Shown here in pieces: positions 1-10,552 of a stretch of DNA of 64,000 nucleotides. This DNA is from Pseudeuparius sepicola. Taxonomy: Eukaryota; Arthropoda; Insecta; Coleoptera; Anthribidae. Location: positions 54,132,560-54,196,559 of the forward strand of contig OY987301.1 in NCBI GenBank assembly GCA_963920635.1, given 5' to 3'. The position numbers and the translations under genes were made by a program. Positions within the stretch are counted from its first letter, which is position 1; every line of letters begins with the position of its first letter. The notes under the pieces were generated by a model that worked only from the letters and a program-made list of their open reading frames with translations, made no database searches and was not told the origin of the DNA.

Positions 1-1418
1 AATTCCATAGGGTCCAAAAGCCATTTTTCCTAAACGACGTGTAAACTTAGTTGAAAAGTATATTTAAAGAGAGGCAAAACTTTTAGCGAAATTAGTTTGT
101 TATAAAAATTGGAATTATATTATGTGCATAAATGCATCGTGAAATAAGGTCGGCTACCGAAAACGCTGGTCCGCCAACACCGGCCGCTGGTAATGGTATT
201 TGTCACATAACACACAGGGCAAATATTGCATCTTCAGCGAAATCAAAAATAAAAAAGTAGGTTGCGGGCATCGACACGGGCGGATATCTACGTCTGGCAA
301 AATATAAATGCCACAATTTTAAAATTAATAATTTCAGAAATAAGTAAAATACGGCACCAGGATTCAAACCTACGACCACTGTGGAGACAAAAACTAAAAG
401 GGCCTTAATAGTTTCAGCACGTGACCTCGTAGAACTAAGAATATAGGGTGTATCAAAATTCATGTACTTATGGGGTGTGACAAAAAAAATCAAAGCCAAA
501 ATGTCCTTAATAATTTAACCATGTGACATCGCTGAATTAATGGACCGTCTGTATAAAATTCATATACCGAGACAAAAACATATATACGAAAACCAAATGG
601 ACTTTAATCGTGGCGTGACATTACAAAATTTTTCTCAGATGACGTATAAACACACAGAAACTACTGATATACAGATGGACTCAAAATTATACTTGCAAAA
701 AATTAAAAGCGGAGCTACTAACGCAAGAACAAACCGTATACTAAACCCTCAGTCCCAATTTGGGTAAAAAATATCTCTTTATTAAGCATAAATGAATTTT
801 GGAAAAAAGGATCCAAATAAAATTAATTCCTCTACTACAAACGGACCGCCAAAACTCGTAAAATTGGTCAAGATATGTAGGGTCATAAATCTTAATTCGT
901 AGTAACTGAGTGTACAAAGTACCCAACAACAGTTATATTTTTCATAATAATTATTACCTCCGTCAGTTTGGACTATAGCGACTTCGAATAAGCGTACGAA
1001 ATTTGACATAAAAATGTATTTTCGTATTCTTTAGGTAGGTTGAATAATTTGCTTACAATTTGCTAAACCTGCCTTCGGTTTCGGAAACAAAAAATCGTCT
1101 AAGGCGCCCGGTCGAAAACAAAATTAATTGACGCTATCTTCTACAAACACAAACGGCCGGCACAAACCGTAAAAATTGGGCAAAATATGCATACTTAATT
1201 CGTAGTAAGACAAGACTTTGATATTTTTCGTAATAATTACCTATACACGAGCCTGAAAGATAATCTATAATCTTGAAATAAACACACAAAATATGACAAA
1301 AATAAAACATCACGTGAAGTCGCAGAATTAATGTATTGGTCGTATAAAAATTCAAAATGTTGCTATTTGCTCTAATAATACAAGAATTTTTTAAGCTAAA
1401 ACGCAGGGACGGATGGCG
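1..1418. repeat. Degenerate flanking repeat, copy A (left part)
   Basis: No gene is recognised here. The stretch is made of degenerate, partly tandem units containing phrases such as acagggtgtgac, aaaaggccttaat and cacgtgac. Positions about 1,085-1,418 match about 13,985-14,290 base for base over long stretches, and positions about 40-180 resemble 13,540-13,640. The unit around 810-1,010 is a diverged version of the one at 1,100-1,300. The same repeat therefore precedes each of the three viral blocks further right (copies at 12,900-14,540 and 15,690-16,920). The short open frames inside are not conserved between copies, so I treat them as non-coding. Confidence 0.7.
352..383 (-). repeat. tRNA-like B-box relic (SINE fragment?)
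   Basis: On the minus strand this reads as a B-box-like sequence (GGTTTGAATCC) inside a context similar to the tRNA-like elements at 12,776-12,846 and 15,568-15,638. Only the 3' half is recognisable. It is probably a decayed member of the same SINE-like family; chance similarity is possible. Confidence 0.3.
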
Positions 1419-1657
1419 AGTTATGTTCTAGAAGTTGCTGCCTCATCATAGAAATTACGCCGTAGAAACTACAAACTCAGCAGAGTCTAGATGGACTCTC
1501 GAACACCTTGAAATCTTGCGAATTCTGCTTTCCTTAAATTATATAAACTATCGCGCTCCACATTTTTCGACTTTTGACTATCAGACTCTGTACTAGTTGC
1601 CAATAAAAAACTTTGCATTTTTTTAAAAAGGTCTTGTTCCGATCCCGTAAGTTAAGT
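1419..1657 (+). repeat. 5' LTR
   Basis: 239 bp, the same length and sequence as 8,782-9,020. It holds a TATA-like TATAAA at 1,542-1,547, a TCAG initiator-like motif near 1,580 and an AATAAA signal at 1,602-1,607, so a U3-R-U5 order is plausible. The last T overlaps the first base of the primer-binding site. Confidence 0.92.
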
Positions 1658-1667
1658 GGCGCAGTCG
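1657..1667 (+). promoter_or_regulatory. Primer-binding site (tRNA-Ser type)
   Basis: TGGCGCAGTCG directly at the LTR end. It is complementary to the CCA-bearing 3' end of an insect-type tRNA-Ser whose acceptor starts GCAGTCG. The same primer class is known from Drosophila 17.6/297-type gypsy elements. Confidence 0.75.
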
Positions 1668-2089
1668 TGCGGATTGTTTGAGTTGCGTGGCGCCATCGGT
1701 CTCGCGCTTCTGGAGTATCGAACTCCCAACAAACAAGAACTTCAAGATCCGATTGAAGCTGCAGAGCCAGGAAGAGACCAAGGTAAGGGCCAATCCGTGT
1801 TTCCTTTCCCTTGTCCTTTCTGTGGCAAACAGGTCAGTCTTAGGTCCCTAGAAATCCAGTGTATATGTTTTTCTAGTTGAATCTATTCATAAGATTGCGT
1901 CTTGCGAAATATTAGAGCATATAATACTTCAAAAGATATAATTAAGTTAGGTTAAGAAGTTCAATTTCATTTTAAGTTTCAATTTTAAATTTCAAAATTG
2001 ATTCACTCGAAGATATTTCAAACTCGTTCCGTTCTCTAGATTTAAGTGATAGTGATAGTGATAGTATTGGTACAATTGAAGAAGAAATC
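1668..2089 (+). other. Retrotransposon untranslated leader
   Basis: 422 bp between the primer-binding site and the gag start. An apparent 74-codon frame here has no recognisable domain. A short run of a 6 bp repeat (agtgat) lies just upstream of gag at about 2,046-2,065. The leader may hold the splice donor for env mRNA, but I cannot place it. Confidence 0.5.
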
Positions 2090-3283
2090 ATGAATAATCA
2101 ACCTCAACCTGCACCAATCAATTATAGTCTGCTTAGATTGTATGTCGATACAATTCCAAATTTTAATGGAGACCCACACACTCTCGAAATTTTTATAGAA
2201 CATTGTGATTTTCTTATTTCCACATATTCCAATGCAAACCCCGCTGATCCCATAAATACCTTCCTAATACGAGCTGTTATTGGAAAATTAACAGGACACG
2301 CTTTAGTTATTGCTGGTAGTAGACCTGACGTAAGAAATTGGGCAAATTTAAAAGAATTATTAAGACTAAGTTTCGGTGACCAAAGAAACCTTGATTGCTT
2401 AGTGCAAGAAATGCTTGTTTCGCGTCCCTTCAAAAATGAATCTTTTCGTAATTTTGGGCAGAGATTACAAAAGTGCCGTAGTTCCATCGCTTCTAAAATA
2501 ATTTCAATGGAAATGACTAACGAAGAACGTGCTTTTAAAATTAAAAATTATGATGAACTTTCACTAAAAACCTTTATAAGAGGTATATCTGGACGTATCC
2601 AAGATATGGTTCGTTTAAGAAATCCTGACAGTCTAGAACTCGCAATATCGTATGTTATTGAAGAAGAAAACTTTATTTTATTCCAAAAGTCTCAAACAAG
2701 TAATTTCCAAAATTCAACATTACCAAATAAAAATCCTCAACACTTTCCAAAAATGAATTCTTATAATAATCAACAAGCTATAACACCACGACAACAATCA
2801 ATGTTTCCGCCAAATAATAACAATTTTTCGCAAAATCAAAATTATTCCCAAAATCAAAATTTTCCCGAAAGAGCTCAATTCCCATCTCAACCTATAAACA
2901 TCCAACCTCGACAGAATATGCCTTCCCCTAAATTTTTTACCAATAAACAAGTATTTGGAGCCCCTAACACTTCCAGAAATGTTTTTAAACCCACCGGTAT
3001 AACTCCGCAACATAAACCTGAACCGATGTCTACTACATCACGAATTCCTACTATACAAACTCAATTCAGAAATAATTTTCCAAAAAATTACCAAACTCCA
3101 CAACTCCACAATATTGAAGAGGCAGATTTTAGCTTCGACGAAAATCTCGAAAACCCGGAAAATCCCGATGAAATTTTTCCCGATTTTTACCATGAAAACT
3201 CCGATGAAAATTTCGTACCGAACGAAACTTATGAAAGTTTTGAAAATTTTTCCCAGGCTTCGAATCCACAGAACCCAACGTAA
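2090..3283 (+). CDS. Gag-like protein of the gypsy element
   Basis: 397 residues. The N-terminal half (about 1-200) is predicted helical and has the layout of Ty3/gypsy gag capsids (for example NFNGDPHTLEIFIEHCDF near residue 25). The C-terminal half (about 200-345) is very rich in Asn, Gln and Pro, and the end is acidic. No CCHC zinc knuckle is visible, which is usual for errantiviruses. It should assemble retroviral-like particles and package element RNA in the cytoplasm. The frame is intact; the start is the first ATG after the leader. The 3' end overlaps the pol frame, so pol is presumably made by -1 frameshifting. Confidence 0.85.
   Translation: MNNQPQPAPINYSLLRLYVDTIPNFNGDPHTLEIFIEHCDFLISTYSNANPADPINTFLIRAVIGKLTGHALVIAGSRPDVRNWANLKELLRLSFGDQRNLDCLVQEMLVSRPFKNESFRNFGQRLQKCRSSIASKIISMEMTNEERAFKIKNYDELSLKTFIRGISGRIQDMVRLRNPDSLELAISYVIEEENFILFQKSQTSNFQNSTLPNKNPQHFPKMNSYNNQQAITPRQQSMFPPNNNNFSQNQNYSQNQNFPERAQFPSQPINIQPRQNMPSPKFFTNKQVFGAPNTSRNVFKPTGITPQHKPEPMSTTSRIPTIQTQFRNNFPKNYQTPQLHNIEEADFSFDENLENPENPDEIFPDFYHENSDENFVPNETYESFENFSQASNPQNPT
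3244..3250 (+). promoter_or_regulatory. Candidate -1 frameshift heptamer
   Basis: AAATTTT in the phase X XXY YYZ relative to the gag codons (A AAT TTT), at the very start of the region where the pol frame is open (from 3,244) and 30 bp before the gag stop at 3,281. The geometry fits -1 slippage into pol. I could not confirm a downstream pseudoknot by eye. Confidence 0.55.
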
Positions 3284-6200
3284 TAATTGACTTAAATCAT
3301 CTACATAAGAGCGATTTAACGTATATAGAAATTCCAGAAATTAATGCCAGATTCCTTATAGATACAGGTAGTTCCCGTAGTATAATTAACCCCGATGTAG
3401 CTTATAAGTTTTACAGTAATTGCATTTTTCATGAAGATTTTAGTATTCAGACCTCTCACGATATTACTTTTCACAATGAAATTGCCATAATTCCACTTTT
3501 CGACATTTTTAACGTAAATCGATTTTATAAATTTTATATCTATGATTTTTCCCCAAAATATCACGGTCTTATTGGCATGGACTTATTGAAAAGACTACGA
3601 TCAAATATAGATCTCGACAATAAATTACTAAAGACTCCCAAAGTTCAAATACCTCTACTTTCGGAAAACTCCAATTCAAAACAACAGAAAAATTTCCAAA
3701 AATGTTATCACTCTTTAATTATACCACCTCGAACTCAAAAAATAGTTAAAGTTCCAGTATGCTATAAAAATGGCCTCGGTATTTTAGATTACAATAATTT
3801 TGATAACAATTTAGAATCCCCTCGTGCTGTAGTTGATATTCAAAATTATTTCGCGACAACAACAATTATAAATCCAAATTTAGAACCCTTTGAAGTCATA
3901 ATTACTGAACCTTTAGACGTTGAAATTTTAAACCCTAATGAGATTAACTTTATCGACAAAATCGAAGATAATTCGGAACTCTCAGAAACTGAAGATAATC
4001 TACTAAAACAAAATTTAAAAAATATTAGACTTGATCATTGCAATTATGAAGAAAAGTCCGCTTTACGTAAACTTTGTTATTCATACAGGGACATCTTTTA
4101 CTGTGAAAAAATACCTCTTAGCTTTACAAATAAAGTCAAACATAAAATTAATCTCACAGACGAAAAACCTATTTTTACTAAATCGTATAGGTTTCCCGAA
4201 ATCCATCGACAAGAAGTAAAATCCCAAATAGATAAAATGTTACAACAAAAAATTATTGAACCATCCACATCCCCGTGGAGCAGTCCAATCTGGATCGTTC
4301 CAAAGAAACTCGACGCTAGTAAAAAAAGGAAATGGCGAGTAGTCATCGACTATCGTAAGTTAAATGACAAAACTATTAGTGACAAATATCCCCTTCCAAA
4401 CATAACGGACATATTAGACAGACTAGGACGTGCGAATTACTTTACAACACTCGATTTGGCCTCCGGTTATCATCAAATTGAAGTTGACGAAAATGATGTA
4501 CCCAAAACTGCATTTTCTACTGATTCTGGACATTATCAATTCTTACGAATGCCATTCGGTCTTAAAAATGCACCCAGTACATTTCAGAGATTAATAGATA
4601 ATATTTTACGTGGTTTAACAAACGAAATTTGTCTCGTATATTTAGATGACATAATAGTTTTCAGTACATCTCTCCAAGAACATATAATTAATCTCAAAAA
4701 AGTTTTCGACAGACTACGTGACGCGAATTTTAAAGTACAACTTGACAAATGCGACTTTCTACAAAAAACTGTTGCTTACCTCGGACACATTATTACATAA
4801 GAAGGAGTGAAACCCAATCCCGAAAAAATTTCCTGTATACAAAAATTCCCCATTCCTAAAACTCAAAAATAAATAAAATTATTCCTTGGATTACTTGGAT
4901 ATTACCGCCGCTTTATTAAAGATTTCGCAAAAATAACTAAACCTTTAACTCTATGTTTAAAGAAGAACGCTCAAGTTACTCATAGTCAAAAATTCATAGA
5001 AGCTTTCAACACATGTAAGAAAATTTTGTGTAATGATCCGATATTACAGTATCCTGACTTTTCCAAAGAATTCATTCTAACTACTGATGCTTCCAACATC
5101 GCTATCGGCGCAGTATTATCCCAAGGCACCATTGGACAAGACAAACCTATTGCCTATGCCTCACGCACCCTAAATGACAGTGAACAAAATTACAGTACTA
5201 TTGAGAAAGAGTTATTGAGCATTGTTTGGGCTTGTAAGTACTTTCGTCCCTACCTCTATGGTCGAAAATTTACAATAGTTACCGATCATCGCCCCCTCAC
5301 GTGGCTTTTTAATTTAAAAGAACCCAATTCGAAATTGGTTCGTTGGCGTCTCAAATTAGAAGAGTATGATTACAAAATTGTTTATAAAAAGGGAAAGTTA
5401 AACTCCAATGCCGACGCACTCTCTCGTATAAATTTGAATATTCATGAAACCCAATCTGTTATCAATAATCCAGGAGATATAAATCAAGAAACTTTCGAAT
5501 TTTTAAGGAACTATGTAGAAAACCCAGAAAATTTTGAACTACCCAGTACAAGCCAAGAAATTTCTAACAGTAATGTAAACAATACCCAAGCAAGTTCATT
5601 AACGCCAGACACTCACACAGCTGACCCCGTCCCGCGAACGAAACCTAAGATAATAATTCACTCCGACATACAAATCCGACCTCCTGATAAACCTAGACCG
5701 ACAATATTAAATAACGCACCTATTGAAATTAGTGATGACGAAACTGCCCATTCCCTCTCAAAAGAAATATGTAATGAAAGTTTACCTATTTTGGACGAAA
5801 TTATCAATAATAAAACGAATCAAATACATATTTTCAAAAATAACGTCGATAAACTTTCAGTAGAACAAGAAAACTACTTGCACCAAAAAATTATGACAGT
5901 CAAAATTCCTTTAATTTCAAATGAGCAATTAATCCTAGATTTTCTAAAACAATATCTAAGACCAAACACTACGTATCATATTTATTTTAATCATTCGCAA
6001 TTTATAACACAATTTTCAAATATTTACTCAGAGCATTTCAATCGATTAGGTCCCAAACTGATAATATGTACAAAATTAATTAATACCATAAAAGACAAAG
6101 AGGAACAGTTATTACTAATAAAAAATCACCATTTAGGAAAAACGAATCATCGCGGAATACAAGAAACACTAAATTATTTAAAGAGAAACTATTTTTGGAT

Positions 6201-7173
6201 AAATATGAAGTCCGATATTACTGCATATATAAATGCATGCGAAATTTGTCAGAGAACCAAATACGGTAGAAACCCTCCATATGTACCTCAAGTATTAACT
6301 GAAACTCCTTGTAAACCATTCCAGTTAGTTCATGTCGATGTGTTCTATTATGACACCAGAAACTATTTAACTTTCGTTGACGCTTTCTCGAAATTCGCGC
6401 AAGCTACATTAATTCCCGGAAAATCCGCTACAACCATATGTGATGCTCTTGTAAAATATTTTTGTTCTTTTGGTACTCCTCAACAGATCATTTTAGACAA
6501 TGGACGTGAATTCAATAACGAAACGGTTAAGGAATTATTAAAATTACATAAAATAGATATTCATTTCACTACACCAGGCCACCACGAGTCAAACAGTATA
6601 GTAGAACGTTTCCATTCCACAATAATAGAACACCTGCGAATTTTAAAAGAATCTTTCCCTAACGAAACCGACTTAATAAATTACGCCGTTTTAGGTTATA
6701 ATTGCTCAATACACAGTTCGACGACATTCACGCCTTTTGAATTAGTATACGGTCATACGGACTTAAGAAACCCCGAAATTTTTACTCCTAAACACTTCTT
6801 CTCAAACTATGTCGAAAATCACGCGGAAAAATTAAAACACGTATATGGTGACGTCCAAACGAGGTTAATAAAAGAAAAAGAAAAGATTGTTAATACGAAA
6901 AATGCAAAGGGCAATACAAATCCTACTTTTAAAATTAATCAAATTGTATTTAAGAAAAATCCCCTTAACAGAAATAAAAAGAGCAACAAATTTATAGGTC
7001 CATACGTAATTATCGAAATTTTAGAACATAATAAATTCAAAATAAATAACAAAAATAATAATAAAGAAGAAATAATTCATATGAAGGAGCTAAAACAACC
7101 TCCTTTGTTACAGGAAAATGAAGCTGAGAATCCTTCTACTTCTGCTGCAAATAATAGTGACATTTCAGAATAA
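3244..7173 (+). pseudogene. pol: Pol polyprotein (PR-RT-RNaseH-IN), two in-frame stops
   Basis: The frame is open from 3,244. The order is: aspartic protease (DTGSS at 3,361), reverse transcriptase (YLDD at 4,639-4,650), RNase H (TDAS near 5,083), integrase zinc region (His pair and CEIC near 6,120-6,260), integrase catalytic D at 6,337, D at 6,496 and E at 6,604, and a GPY-type C-terminal module (FIGPY near 6,990). This would make the cDNA and insert it. In-frame TAA codons at 4,798-4,800 and 4,870-4,872, between RT and RNase H, truncate the product after RT. The rest is uninterrupted. The 3' end overlaps env by 56 bp. Confidence 0.92.
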
Positions 7174-8772
7174 AATAGAAATATCCAAAATCAACTCTCC
7201 CGGAATTCTCCCCTTTGAATTAGGCCAAGCTCGCGTTATAAAAAGTAAACATGTTTTCTTATATGATATAAATTTACTAGACATAAAAACTCAAATTGAT
7301 GGGATAACAAACATTTTTCAAAACATTAATTCCTCACTCGACTTTGGAAGTTGGAATTTTCTACTTAGAAATTCTCGTAATATTTCAGAACACTTATATC
7401 CTTTAATTATCGAACTTAACGAAAAATATGAAAATTTAAATTTTAATCACAAACGGAAACGACGAGGTCTTGTAAATTTAGCAGGCACTGTACAAAAATG
7501 GCTTTTTGGCACCCTGGATGCTAATGACGGTCAACGCTATGATAATGCTTTAAAATTACTAAAATCTAATCAACAAAAAATTGTCTCAGAAGTTAATTTA
7601 CAAATGTCTCTTTCTAAACAGTTAATTCAAAAGCAATCTAAAATTATAGAAGACATTAATTCCAATCAAAGGAAAATCGCAAAGTTAGTTAATGAAATCC
7701 AAAACAATATCTCCAATATTACCAATGAATTTTACCGATATACGACCTACATGTCGATAGTTGAACAAATTTTTATAAATACTAATATCATTATTACTTT
7801 ACTAGATAATTTAGAGAATGCTGTCACCTTTTCAAAATTACATGTAGCACACCCCGACATTTTGACAAGGCGAAATCTTGTGGATATTTTGAACGAACTT
7901 TCTAATCAATATAAAAAACAAGAAATTCTTAATATAAAATTAGAATCTTGGTATTCAATAATTAAGACTAATTGCCATTTTTCGGAAAATAATATAATAT
8001 TTGCCATGGAATTCCCTATAATACATCCTAGTACCTTTCAATATTTTCATTTATTTCCAATCCCTACGGATAAAAACCTAATTATTATACCCCCAAAACC
8101 TTACTTGGCCCTAGAAGAAAAGGCTCATCAATACATGGAAGAACCATGCCCGCAACTTGACGAAATATACATCTGTAACCTAGAAAATATTCAAGAAAAT
8201 AATGACTGCATAACCACCTTAATAAATGGTCATCCAAATCAATGCAACCAAATTCCGATCGTACCACCAAAATTTATCATCAATAAAATTAATAATAAAT
8301 ATTTCATAATAATCAGCGAAGAAGAAATTCAAGCCACTTCTACATGTCCAGAAAAGAAGTTTCATACTCTACAAGGCAACAACTTACTTCAGATACCCTA
8401 CAACTGTACATTTCAATACAAATCTTATGAAATTGGTAACAAAGAAACAAAAACCACTGGAAATCCTTTATTAATACCTAAAATTCAAAATCCATCAATA
8501 ATCAAGATCGAAACAAGAAGAAAATCGAAAATGTAAACCTTCAAGATATTCACCAATTGGAAAAACAAATTCAAGCGTCAAACCCGATCAGCATAGTCGA
8601 CATCGATACTTCAACTCCGATAGATTGGATATTATGGATCACCGTAGGAAGCATCGTCATCATCCTGATCACCTATACTATTTGGAAAATGAAAAATAAA
8701 TTCAAAATTTTGAAGAAAGAAGAGAAGACAACGTCGCCTTCCATCCTGTTTACTCCGGAAGTCTCCACTTAA
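7118..8772 (+). pseudogene. env: Errantivirus envelope glycoprotein, frameshifted
   Basis: The frame starting at 7,118 encodes a hydrophobic signal peptide (residues 1 to about 18), a basic furin-type site (KRKRR at residues 112-116, codons 7,451-7,465) followed by a fusion-peptide-like Gly-rich start, and a long helical ectodomain with several N-glycosylation sites. It stops at 8,534. The membrane anchor (WILWITVGSIVIILITYTIW) and tail lie in the -1 frame, open 8,482-8,772. The surface and membrane parts are therefore separated by one frameshift. The furin-site context resembles baculovirus F proteins, to which errantivirus Env is related. Expression is normally from a spliced RNA. Confidence 0.85.
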
Positions 8773-8781
8773 GGCGGGAGG
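8771..8781 (+). promoter_or_regulatory. Polypurine tract
   Basis: AAGGCGGGAGG, almost pure purine, abuts the 3' LTR and would prime plus-strand DNA synthesis. Confidence 0.75.
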
Positions 8782-9020
8782 AGTTATGTTCTAGAAGTTG
8801 CTGCCTCATCATAGAAATTACGCCGTAGAAACTACAAACTCAGCAGAGTCTAGATGGACTCTCGAACACCTTGAAATCTTGCGAATTCTGCTTTCCTTAA
8901 ATTATATAAACTATCGCGCTCCACATTTTTCGACTTTTGACTATCAGACTCTGTACTAGTTGCCAATAAAAAACTTTGCATTTTTTTAAAAAGGTCTTGT
9001 TCCGATCCCGTAAGTTAAGT
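8782..9020 (+). repeat. 3' LTR
   Basis: 239 bp, reads identical to 1,419-1,657. Followed by the target duplication GGCG and then by sequence that continues the interrupted host repeat. Confidence 0.92.
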
Positions 9021-9093
9021 GGCGTACTAAACCCCCTAATCTCAAAACGGTCTGTAAGTTGAACGAAAAAATTGTTAAAATTGGCACCAGCTA

Positions 9094-9143
9094 TGGAACG
9101 CCAAGAACTACCATGGAACGACATGGACTACCATGGAATGCAA
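9094..9143 (+). repeat. Inverted-repeat arm, left
   Basis: A short stretch containing ccatggaacg and gactaccatggaatgcaacg. Its reverse complement is present at 12,293-12,346. A related start is at 14,523-14,551. It may be part of the terminal inverted repeat of the viral block at 9.1-12.5 kb. Confidence 0.55.
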
Positions 9144-9388
9144 CGCTTGACCCACGTTTCACGCACACACGCACGTTTGACCCACGTTTGACCTACGTTT
9201 CATGCACACAGTCGCGTTTGACCCACGTTTGCCCCACGTTTCACGCACACACGCACGTTTGACCCACGTTTGACCCACGTTTCACGCACACAGGCGCGTT
9301 TGACCCACGTTTCACGCACAAACGCACGTTTGACCCACGTTTGACCTAATTTTGACCCACGTTTCACGCATGCACGCGCGTTTCACTC
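9144..9388 (+). repeat. Minisatellite, cacgtttcacgcacacacgc type
   Basis: Imperfect tandem units alternating gtttgacccac and gtttcacgcacacacgc. Relatives occur at 14,552-14,886 and 21,601-21,759 in the same orientation and at 23,683-23,788 in inverse orientation. All four sit at boundaries of viral gene blocks. Confidence 0.85.
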
Positions 9389-10048
9389 AACTCGGGCGTA
9401 ATCACAACTCGGGCGCAATGTCAACTCGGGCGCAATCTCAACTCGGGCGTAATCTCAACTCGGGCGTAATCTCAACTCGGGCATAATCACAACTCGGGCG
9501 TAATCACAACTCGGGCGCAATCTCAACTCGGGCGTAATCTCAACTCGGGCGTAATCTCAACTCGGGCGTAATCACAACTCGGGCGTAATCTTAACTCGGG
9601 CGTAATCTCAACTCTGGCGTAATCACAACTCAGGCGTAATCTCAACTCGCGCGTAATCTCAACTCGGGCGTAATCACAACTCGGGCGTAATCACAACTCG
9701 GGCGCAATCTCAACTCGGGCGTAATCTCAACTCGGGCGTAATCTCAACTCGGGCGTAATCACAACTCGGGCGTAATCTTAACTCGGACGTAATCACAACT
9801 CGGGCGTAATCTCAACTCGGGCATAATCTCAACTCGCGCGTAATCTCAACTCGGGCGTAATCACAACTCGGGCGTAATCACAACTCGGGCGCAATCTCAA
9901 CTCGGGCGTAATCTCAACTCGGGCGTAATCTCAACTCGGGCGTAATCTCAACTCGGGCGTAATCACAACTCGGGCGTAATCTTAACTCGGACGTAATCAC
10001 AACTCGGGCGTAATCTCAACTCGGGCATAATCTCAACTCGGGCGTAAT
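9389..10048 (+). repeat. 17 bp minisatellite with higher-order structure
   Basis: About 39 head-to-tail units of aactcgggcgtaatctc. Variant units recur in a fixed order every 11 units (187 bp): blocks start at 9,474, 9,661 and 9,848. The array is expanded here and reduced to about three units at 14,889-14,938. There are no spacers, so it is not a CRISPR array. Confidence 0.93.
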
Positions 10049-10434
10049 ATTGTTACAACATATCCTAAAGATTATTTCTGAATTATGAAATAATTATCGT
10101 AAATATATGTAGGTCAACAACAGCCCTTAAACCGAAAATACCGACCTGTTTTTGTAGTCTTTATATAATCTTTCTTAATATTAAATAGATAAATATCATT
10201 TGAAAAATCCAATTACCTGCTAATCTCTAACGCCCTAACTGATATAAATAGAGGCAAAATTTTATTTGCTGTTATTTTCGATTAAAATTTTGTAGTGAGA
10301 GTGTTTCCATTTGTATCTACAGCAATGGATGTCCAAGTAGTGTAAACCCAGCGGGGGCGACCCGCAGTTTTACATTCGGGGTATAAATATTCCTTGAAGC
10401 GCGTAAACAAAAACTCGACGCAGCGCTGGATTTT
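10047..10434 (+). repeat. Duplicated viral promoter/5' block, copy A
   Basis: Matches 14,937-15,311 along its length with small differences. It holds a TATA box and the start of a FLYWCH-like frame. In copy B the homology ends abruptly after cagcgctgga, where a SINE-like segment is joined. Confidence 0.8.
10243..10251 (+). promoter_or_regulatory. TATA box upstream of the FLYWCH/DUF8207 relics
   Basis: TATAAATAG about 75 bp before the ATG at 10,325, giving room for an initiator and a short leader. Copy B has ATAAATAG at 15,123-15,130. Confidence 0.5.
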
Positions 10435-10552
10435 CATAAAGCGGCAATGTCCAGGTTCCATCACAACAGGTGTTTGCTACAATGTTTTGGGACAAAAATC
10501 TCATTCCTGTGTTTCTAGTGCTACCATAAATGAAGTTTATATAAGCTTATGA
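10325..10552 (+). pseudogene. FLYWCH-like zinc-finger relic, copy A
   Basis: The frame from ATG 10,325 reads through a TAA at 10,343. It then shows a GYKYS motif, a WIFIKRQCPG stretch and a terminal HSC, in the order expected of a FLYWCH-type zinc finger (aromatic motif, W-x-C-like region, Cys, His). Such fingers occur in transposon-encoded and viral DNA-binding proteins. The early stop makes it non-functional as written. The frame ends at TGA 10,550, overlapping the next ATG as ATGA. The assignment is from motif pattern only. Confidence 0.45.

Larger units (their letters stand above)
1419..9020 (+). mobile_element. Ty3/gypsy errantivirus-type LTR retrotransposon
   Basis: Complete 7,602 bp element: 5' LTR, tRNA-Ser-type primer site, gag, pol (protease, RT, RNase H, integrase), env, polypurine tract and 3' LTR. 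The flanks show a 4 bp target duplication, GGCG at 1,415-1,418 and 9,021-9,024. The LTRs start AGTTA, as in gypsy-type elements. The two LTRs read as identical, which implies recent insertion, yet pol has in-frame stops at 4,798 and 4,870 and env a frameshift near 8,490. This copy is therefore non-autonomous as written. The insertion lies in a repeat whose unoccupied paralogue is visible at about 14,268-14,330. Confidence 0.93.

Noticed and set aside
1656..1880. Small ORF just after the 5' LTR
   Set aside because: Lies in the untranslated leader, overlaps the primer-binding site and has no domain.
9389..10048. CRISPR-like regular repeats
   Set aside because: 17 bp units are directly adjacent with no spacers, in eukaryotic-type DNA; it is a minisatellite.
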